From: Pomphorhynchus laevis
Lineage: Eukaryota > Acanthocephala > Palaeacanthocephala > Echinorhynchida > Pomphorhynchidae
DNA length: 64,000 bases
Assembly (NCBI GenBank): GCA_012934845.2
Contig: WNNJ02000618.1
Coordinates: forward strand, 92,435 to 156,434
Reading direction: 5' to 3'
How positions within the stretch are numbered: the first letter of the stretch is position 1; each line of letters starts with the position of its first letter. Shown here in pieces: positions 54,928 to 61,509 of the stretch. The notes beneath the pieces are model-generated. The model ran no database searches. It saw only the letters and a list, made by a program, of their open reading frames with translations, and had not been told where the DNA came from. Position numbers and translations under genes: made by a program.

Positions 54928-55230
54928 GCCACCCGTTGAAACTATTTAAGTTTCCCCATGGTAAAGTAGTGAGTTTGGCTAGGCTCTCACATCGAGCATT
55001 AAACGCCTGGAACACGTTGCCAGGAGAAATAGCATGTACCAAGGACTTATCTCAATTTAAAGTTCAACTTCGTGAGTGGATTAACGATCATGGCATTCCG
55101 AATGTATACAATATTATGTAACCGCTATTAACTTTTTTTTTCTTCTTTTCTTTTCTTTTTTATTTCCTATGTGATCAGTTGAAACAGCCATTTGGCTATA
55201 ACTTGTAATACTAATAATAATAATAATAAT
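54913..55230 (+). mobile_element. LINE D copy D2, only the last 318 bp
   Basis: It matches the end of D3 (59587-59904) with a single difference that I can see (GTGAGTGG versus GTCAGTGG). It includes the last 67 codons of ORF2 (LSHRALNAWNTLPGE), the pyrimidine-rich UTR, ATTTGGCTATAACTTGTAAT and the TAA repeat. Confidence 0.9.
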
Positions 55231-55557
55231 ACATGGAGTGTTAATACTGGGGTATTGTTAAACATTTCTAAGTGCTCACACATTCGTCTCGGCAGGTCCA
55301 ATGTGTCTTCCTTGTATAGTGTCGGGACATATAGTATCATATCGACCAATCAGGTTCGTGATCTTGGCATACTTATTCGATCGTCACTTAAAACTAGAAT
55401 GGATACTGAAAGACGTTGCAGTTCAGCAAGGAAGATGATTTATCTTATAAAAACTTATTTCTTGTCAATATCTCCTCAGTGTTTTGCTCGGCTATATAAT
55501 GCGCTTGTTCGTCCCCATATCAAATATGCTATCCAGACATCATTCCCTTCTACGAGA
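55231..55557 (+). mobile_element. C-family fragment C3 inside the array, identical to part of C2
   Basis: All 327 bases match 53082-53408. It encodes the C RT thumb (NTGVLLNISKCSHIRLGRSN and onward) without start or stop context. It joins the D2 TAA tail at a shared AT and ends at TTCTACGAGA, where a 10-bp fold-back begins. Confidence 0.95.
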
Positions 55558-55564
55558 AGGGAAT
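55542..55564. repeat. Fold-back at the C3/D3 junction, 10-bp arms, 3-nt loop
   Basis: ATTCCCTTCT (55542-55551), ACG, then AGAAGGGAAT (55555-55564). A further TTCCCTTCT follows at 55571. In C2 the sequence after TACGAGA is GGTGAAATG, so the right arm is new. The same structure is repeated in the next unit at 60216-60238. Confidence 0.85.
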
Positions 55565-55638
55565 ACAAGTTCCCTTCTCATACAAGTTTCAAATTCTAAG
55601 CTGCTAACAAATAACTATTTACACATACAAATTTCACA

Positions 55639-56835
55639 ATGAAGAAAGCAAATTCGAAGAGAGCGTCAAACACTATACATATCACGCAACATCGTAATGC
55701 GTATAAGCGGCTAGAGGTCGAATGCTGCAATAAAGGCTGTGAAGTGTGGTCTATTGTCGACATTCCTTTAAATACCGAGTCGTCACTCAAGAGCAAGGAC
55801 TTTTATTGCGGCTTTTGTTCTGCTACAATGATTTCGGCCCTCCAAATGAAACTAGTGCAAGATATGGTTTGTGATGTGAATTGTTGTGATATATCGTTAC
55901 CTATCAACTTAAATGACGTTCGTGTCTCTCAAGACAGCACGGACCATCAAACTTCGATAAACACTTGTACCGTTAATCCTGTCGTTAAGCTGCCATTAGA
56001 TGACAGTTCAACTCCTGACCTATGTGAACCGAGGATTGAATTACCTTCACTGTCATCTACGCATCAGCACGATAATACTTCAAATGTCGAACTTCAAATG
56101 CTGTCATCCTTTCAGGACAAAGAAAAATCGGTCATTCATGTTGAACAAACTACACCAGCTGTAAACAAAGGAAGGGTATGGCGCAACACTCTATTGCAAC
56201 CTACACGAAACGCTGGATCGACATACCATCAATTGGGTGAAATCAGAGGTAGCGATTCGAGTGGGGCCATCGATAGAAAACAGAAGGCCAAAAATAAGAA
56301 TAAATCAGGAAATTATTTACCTTCAAATGGTCAGAGCATTTCTTTGGACAACGCTCCTTCTACAAACTACCGTTCGCATCCAGATAGGTCTTTCAATATC
56401 TTATTTAGTGGTATCGCTGAATCAAAGGCCAGTAACTCACAAACACGTATGAATGATGATGTGTCCAGCCTCCGTACTGTGTTCTGTCAGTTACTCTTAG
56501 AAGGTGATGAGAAGCTAGCTTCTACTCTGAAGGTTACAAAGTTGTTTCGACTTGGAAAAAAGGTGGTAGATAAACCAAGATTGTTGAAAGTTGTATTATC
56601 TTCCGCAAAACATGCAGACCTTTTGCTCAAACGTGGTTTTCGACTTAAAGATTATCCACATCGTATTCTTAAGGATCTGAGTCTCGAAGATCGTTTAAAG
56701 TTGAAAGAAGCAAAAACAGTATTACGAAACCGGCTATCTGAAGGTGAAACGAACTTATGCATACGAAATTTTCAGGTTGTCAGGTGGCACCCAGTAGTTC
56801 GTTGGAATCCCATAACGATCAACAGCGTCACTTAG
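55639..56835 (+). CDS. LINE D ORF1 protein (zinc head + RRM-like RNA-binding domain), 398 aa
   Basis: The ATG at 55639 follows an AT-rich leader and matches the start of D1. Residues 28-60 hold a Cys cluster (ECCNKGCEVWS, then YCGFCSATM) that could bind zinc like a PHD or treble-clef fold. Residues 60-240 are polar and probably disordered. Residues about 250-370 resemble the RRM and C-terminal domain of LINE ORF1 proteins: FNILFSGIAESKA, KLFRLGKKVVDKPRLLKVVL, LLKRGFRLKD and LKEAKTVLRNRL. Family knowledge: the product should bind element RNA and accompany it into the nucleus. The last 79 nt overlap ORF2 in another frame. A second identical copy is at 60313. Confidence 0.9.
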   Translation: MKKANSKRASNTIHITQHRNAYKRLEVECCNKGCEVWSIVDIPLNTESSLKSKDFYCGFCSATMISALQMKLVQDMVCDVNCCDISLPINLNDVRVSQDSTDHQTSINTCTVNPVVKLPLDDSSTPDLCEPRIELPSLSSTHQHDNTSNVELQMLSSFQDKEKSVIHVEQTTPAVNKGRVWRNTLLQPTRNAGSTYHQLGEIRGSDSSGAIDRKQKAKNKNKSGNYLPSNGQSISLDNAPSTNYRSHPDRSFNILFSGIAESKASNSQTRMNDDVSSLRTVFCQLLLEGDEKLASTLKVTKLFRLGKKVVDKPRLLKVVLSSAKHADLLLKRGFRLKDYPHRILKDLSLEDRLKLKEAKTVLRNRLSEGETNLCIRNFQVVRWHPVVRWNPITINSVT

Positions 56836-59795
56836 CAGTATCCAGTTTGAATTTTGCTAGTTCGTCTGGAAAAGGTAGTTTCAACAGTCATTCATCGCAA
56901 CTCTTCAATAGTGTTAGTTTCAATTCTGATCTGGGACACTTAGTTTCATTCAGCAAATTATTCACCGTTCCTAGTAATCCCTTACCACAACCCACACGCT
57001 ATTTATCGATTGGGTATTCTAATCTTCGTAGTTTGCCTGCTCAAATAGTGGAGTTGAAGTATCACATGCTTTCTCATTCGTATGACATTTTCTGCGTTGC
57101 TGAGTCCTGGTTGCATCAATATATTGTCGATACCACTGTGAACATTCCTGGTTTTCGCCTTATACGAAGCGACAGGATATCAGGTAGGCGAGGTGGCGGT
57201 GTCGCCGCGTATGTCAGAGAAAATTTCCTCATATCTGAGGTGTTGAATATTTGTGACCCTTGTGGGTCTTTTGAGACTCTATGCTTCCGTATTGATCACT
57301 CAGCGACCAGTATGAATTTTTGCGTCGTGTATCGATCTCCGTCAGTAATTGCAGACACTAATCAACTAAAACTTATTTTACAATCGGTATGTTCCTCCCC
57401 TCACTTTATTCTTTTGGGCGATTTTAATCTTCCACGATCTAGATGGTCAGACTATGTCTTTTCTGATGGTAGTTCCACGGAAAGGGAAATATCTGAGTTC
57501 CTTGCTGAGGAACTCATGCTGATTCAGCATGTACAAGAACCAACTTGCTTAACTTCAAGATCGGATTCGGTACTTGATCTGGTGTTTTCCAGATATGTAG
57601 GAGACATAATCCAAGTTGATCATCTCCCTCCTTTAGGAAGTAGTGACCACTGCTTGCTCTCCTTGACGGCTGTCCCTTATTCCAGATTCTGTCCACCTTG
57701 TTCAAAAACTTACAAACGTCATTGGTCGAAAGTGAGAAGAGAAGATGTTTTGAGAGTTTACAACCAATTCCCGTGTACTTTTATGAACACGGACAAGCTA
57801 TCATTGAATATGATCACTGATTACCTACATAAATTATCTGATATTCTTGCCCCTATGCGCGAATCCTCTTATGCTGCTAAGTCACCTGCATGGATAGATT
57901 CCAACGTCAGACAACTAATAAGTTCAAGAAATTGTTTATGGAAGCTTCAGCGTTCTGATTCTAGTTTCTCTGCCAGATATAAATATGTTCGAAATCTTTG
58001 TACTAGAGTGAAAGCAACAAAACGATGTGCATTCGAATCGTATATCGCTAATAATGTAACACGGAATCCAAAACTATTCTGGGCCTATGTTCGTCGCAAC
58101 AGAACCCTTAATACAGAAATCAAGTATGTCCTTAATGCGGAGGGATGTATGATAACTTCTCAGAGTGGTATTGTGGAATGCCTTGCTACGTCTTTTTCGA
58201 TACCGACAAATAATTCACAAAGAGCTTCTATCACTTCGCATGGTGTAGCATTAAAGCAATCTTCGCGTTTTCTTCCAGTAACGATTAGTGAGATTGTAAG
58301 TCAGCTTGATCAGCTTGACCCATTTAGCTCTACTGGCCCTGATGACATTTCTCCGTTTCTCTTGAAGAATTTATCTAGATATTTGGCTCCTTCCCTTCTT
58401 GCTATTTTTGAGAACAGTTTGACCAGTGGATGTGTTCCTGAAGTCTGGAAAACTGCCATCGTAGTTCCGATCCCAAAGAAAACCATTGCAACGGCTTGTA
58501 CTGACTATAGACCAATCAGCCTGACTAGTTCTCTATGCAAAGTGCTTGAAAAGTTGATCGCCACCCGGATCAGGCATCACTTGAGGGAACTCGGAATAAT
58601 GTCGTCTTCTCAGCACGGTTTCCTCCCTGGTCGTTCCTGCTTAACAAACTTATTGACTTCACGCGAAATGTGGGTTGAGGCGGTCAGTCGCGGCCAATCA
58701 ATTAATGTGGTATTCATTGACTTTTCAAGAGCATTCGATCGGGTGCCGCATGAGAGCTTGGTAGCATTACTATTTAACTACGGCATTCCTGTAATGTTGT
58801 GTAATTGGATTCAAGATTTCCTACGTCATCGTTTCTTTAGGGTGAGAGTTGGCACCCATCTTTCCACTTCCAGACGCGTTTACTGTGGTGTTCCGCAAGG
58901 TACCGTACTAGGACCTCTGCTGTTTATTGTGTTCCTTAACGATTTGTTGCTGCGGATTCAGAGTCCCTGTCTTGCTTTTGCTGACGACCTCAAAATATGG
59001 TCTGTAGATGATATTGATCCGCTTGGCATTTCCCTGCAGGAAGACCTTAAGGAAATATATCAATGGAGTGAGGCTACTGGTATGAAGATCAATGTTGACA
59101 AATGCGGCCACATGAAATTAGGAAGGCGTTGCGATGACCGTCGTTTTCGCCTCGGAACTTCAATTCTTAATGTCGTCATGGAGTATAGGGATCTGGGTGT
59201 CATGGTGCATAGGACATTGAAATCCCGATCAAATACAGAGTTTGCCCATAGCAAGGCGTTGCGAGCTATGTACTGCGTCAAAAATGCATTTAATCGTATT
59301 AATCCATACGTCTTCAAACGGCTTTACTGCGCTCTTGTTCGCCCGCATATAGAGTACTGCGTGCAAGCAGTTTTTCCATACACTAAGAAAGAGTTCAATA
59401 GACTAGAGTCAATCCTTCGTAGAGGTTCTCGAATGTGTATGGATGGATCATATTCATATCGTGAATGGCTTGAATTTCTAAAGATACCATCTTTGGGTCA
59501 GAGGCTATATTACCTAGACCTTGTTGCATTATGGCGAATGGTAAATGGGATAGATGGTTTTCCCTCGTGCTATGTTAAAGTTTGTTCTCAGACGCATCGT
59601 GGCCACCCGTTGAAACTATTTAAGTTTCCCCATGGTAAAGTAGTGAGTTTGGCTAGGCTCTCACATCGAGCATTAAACGCCTGGAACACGTTGCCAGGAG
59701 AAATAGCATGTACCAAGGACTTATCTCAATTTAAAGTTCAACTTCGTCAGTGGATTAACGATCATGGCATTCCGAATGTATACAATATTATGTAA
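56757..59795 (+). CDS. LINE D ORF2: AP endonuclease + reverse transcriptase, 1,012 aa
   Basis: Complete frame. Endonuclease (residues about 80-310): YSNLRSLPAQIVELKYHM (Asn), IFCVAESWLHQYI (Glu), RRGGGVAAYV, CVVYRSPSV, ILLGDFNLPRSRW (Asp, Asn) and GSSDHCLLSL (Asp, His). RT (about 500-800): SSTGPDDISPFLL, AIVVPIPKKTIATACTDYRP, SSQHGFLPGRSCLTNLL, FIDFSRAFDRVPHESL (catalytic Asp), CGVPQGTVLGPLLF, LAFADDLKIWS (both Asp), and YRDLGVMVHRTLK. The thumb and tail domain end in WNTLPGEIACTKDLSQF. All catalytic residues that I know for this class are present, so the protein could be active. Translation may start at the ATG at 56757 by reinitiation within the ORF1 end. Confidence 0.92.
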   Translation: MHTKFSGCQVAPSSSLESHNDQQRHLAVSSLNFASSSGKGSFNSHSSQLFNSVSFNSDLGHLVSFSKLFTVPSNPLPQPTRYLSIGYSNLRSLPAQIVELKYHMLSHSYDIFCVAESWLHQYIVDTTVNIPGFRLIRSDRISGRRGGGVAAYVRENFLISEVLNICDPCGSFETLCFRIDHSATSMNFCVVYRSPSVIADTNQLKLILQSVCSSPHFILLGDFNLPRSRWSDYVFSDGSSTEREISEFLAEELMLIQHVQEPTCLTSRSDSVLDLVFSRYVGDIIQVDHLPPLGSSDHCLLSLTAVPYSRFCPPCSKTYKRHWSKVRREDVLRVYNQFPCTFMNTDKLSLNMITDYLHKLSDILAPMRESSYAAKSPAWIDSNVRQLISSRNCLWKLQRSDSSFSARYKYVRNLCTRVKATKRCAFESYIANNVTRNPKLFWAYVRRNRTLNTEIKYVLNAEGCMITSQSGIVECLATSFSIPTNNSQRASITSHGVALKQSSRFLPVTISEIVSQLDQLDPFSSTGPDDISPFLLKNLSRYLAPSLLAIFENSLTSGCVPEVWKTAIVVPIPKKTIATACTDYRPISLTSSLCKVLEKLIATRIRHHLRELGIMSSSQHGFLPGRSCLTNLLTSREMWVEAVSRGQSINVVFIDFSRAFDRVPHESLVALLFNYGIPVMLCNWIQDFLRHRFFRVRVGTHLSTSRRVYCGVPQGTVLGPLLFIVFLNDLLLRIQSPCLAFADDLKIWSVDDIDPLGISLQEDLKEIYQWSEATGMKINVDKCGHMKLGRRCDDRRFRLGTSILNVVMEYRDLGVMVHRTLKSRSNTEFAHSKALRAMYCVKNAFNRINPYVFKRLYCALVRPHIEYCVQAVFPYTKKEFNRLESILRRGSRMCMDGSYSYREWLEFLKIPSLGQRLYYLDLVALWRMVNGIDGFPSCYVKVCSQTHRGHPLKLFKFPHGKVVSLARLSHRALNAWNTLPGEIACTKDLSQFKVQLRQWINDHGIPNVYNIM

Positions 59796-59904
59796 CCGCT
59801 ATTAACTTTTTTTTTCTTCTTTTCTTTTCTTTTTTATTTCCTATGTGATCAGTTGAAACAGCCATTTGGCTATAACTTGTAATACTAATAATAATAATAA
59901 TAAT

Positions 59905-60231
59905 ACATGGAGTGTTAATACTGGGGTATTGTTAAACATTTCTAAGTGCTCACACATTCGTCTCGGCAGGTCCAATGTGTCTTCCTTGTATAGTGTCGGG
60001 ACATATAGTATCATATCGACCAATCAGGTTCGTGATCTTGGCATACTTATTCGATCGTCACTTAAAACTAGAATGGATACTGAAAGACGTTGCAGTTCAG
60101 CAAGGAAGATGATTTATCTTATAAAAACTTATTTCTTGTCAATATCTCCTCAGTGTTTTGCTCGGCTATATAATGCGCTTGTTCGTCCCCATATCAAATA
60201 TGCTATCCAGACATCATTCCCTTCTACGAGA
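59905..60231 (+). mobile_element. C-family fragment C4, second array unit
   Basis: It is identical to C3 and to C2 53082-53408. It follows the D3 TAA tail without extra bases and precedes the D4 leader. Confidence 0.95.
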
Positions 60232-60312
60232 AGGGAATACAAGTTCCCTTCTCATACAAGTTTCAAATTCTAAGCTGCTAACAAATAACTATTTACACAT
60301 ACAAATTTCACA

Positions 60313-61509
60313 ATGAAGAAAGCAAATTCGAAGAGAGCGTCAAACACTATACATATCACGCAACATCGTAATGCGTATAAGCGGCTAGAGGTCGAATGCT
60401 GCAATAAAGGCTGTGAAGTGTGGTCTATTGTCGACATTCCTTTAAATACCGAGTCGTCACTCAAGAGCAAGGACTTTTATTGCGGCTTTTGTTCTGCTAC
60501 AATGATTTCGGCCCTCCAAATGAAACTAGTGCAAGATATGGTTTGTGATGTGAATTGTTGTGATATATCGTTACCTATCAACTTAAATGACGTTCGTGTC
60601 TCTCAAGACAGCACGGACCATCAAACTTCGATAAACACTTGTACCGTTAATCCTGTCGTTAAGCTGCCATTAGATGACAGTTCAACTCCTGACCTATGTG
60701 AACCGAGGATTGAATTACCTTCACTGTCATCTACGCATCAGCACGATAATACTTCAAATGTCGAACTTCAAATGCTGTCATCCTTTCAGGACAAAGAAAA
60801 ATCGGTCATTCATGTTGAACAAACTACACCAGCTGTAAACAAAGGAAGGGTATGGCGCAACACTCTATTGCAACCTACACGAAACGCTGGATCGACATAC
60901 CATCAATTGGGTGAAATCAGAGGTAGCGATTCGAGTGGGGCCATCGATAGAAAACAGAAGGCCAAAAATAAGAATAAATCAGGAAATTATTTACCTTCAA
61001 ATGGTCAGAGCATTTCTTTGGACAACGCTCCTTCTACAAACTACCGTTCGCATCCAGATAGGTCTTTCAATATCTTATTTAGTGGTATCGCTGAATCAAA
61101 GGCCAGTAACTCACAAACACGTATGAATGATGATGTGTCCAGCCTCCGTACTGTGTTCTGTCAGTTACTCTTAGAAGGTGATGAGAAGCTAGCTTCTACT
61201 CTGAAGGTTACAAAGTTGTTTCGACTTGGAAAAAAGGTGGTAGATAAACCAAGATTGTTGAAAGTTGTATTATCTTCCGCAAAACATGCAGACCTTTTGC
61301 TCAAACGTGGTTTTCGACTTAAAGATTATCCACATCGTATTCTTAAGGATCTGAGTCTCGAAGATCGTTTAAAGTTGAAAGAAGCAAAAACAGTATTACG
61401 AAACCGGCTATCTGAAGGTGAAACGAACTTATGCATACGAAATTTTCAGGTTGTCAGGTGGCACCCAGTAGTTCGTTGGAATCCCATAACGATCAACAGC
61501 GTCACTTAG
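60313..61509 (+). CDS. LINE D ORF1 protein, second copy, 398 aa
   Basis: The protein is identical to that at 55639 as far as I can see, with the same zinc head and RRM-like domain and the same 79-nt overlap with ORF2. Its upstream sequence, including the C fragment, is also identical, so any promoter in the leader would be shared. Confidence 0.9.
   Translation: MKKANSKRASNTIHITQHRNAYKRLEVECCNKGCEVWSIVDIPLNTESSLKSKDFYCGFCSATMISALQMKLVQDMVCDVNCCDISLPINLNDVRVSQDSTDHQTSINTCTVNPVVKLPLDDSSTPDLCEPRIELPSLSSTHQHDNTSNVELQMLSSFQDKEKSVIHVEQTTPAVNKGRVWRNTLLQPTRNAGSTYHQLGEIRGSDSSGAIDRKQKAKNKNKSGNYLPSNGQSISLDNAPSTNYRSHPDRSFNILFSGIAESKASNSQTRMNDDVSSLRTVFCQLLLEGDEKLASTLKVTKLFRLGKKVVDKPRLLKVVLSSAKHADLLLKRGFRLKDYPHRILKDLSLEDRLKLKEAKTVLRNRLSEGETNLCIRNFQVVRWHPVVRWNPITINSVT

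Larger units (their letters stand above)
55565..59904 (+). mobile_element. LINE copy D3 (CR1-like), complete and apparently intact
   Basis: D3 has a 75-bp leader, intact ORF1 and ORF2, a pyrimidine-rich 3' UTR (T-rich tract near 59806-59838), AACAGCCATTTGGCTATAAC and a (TAA)n tail to 59904. The overall length is about 4.3 kb. The only closely comparable 5' region (D1) is different upstream of the ORF1 ATG, so the true 5' UTR of the family may be missing. Confidence 0.9.
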
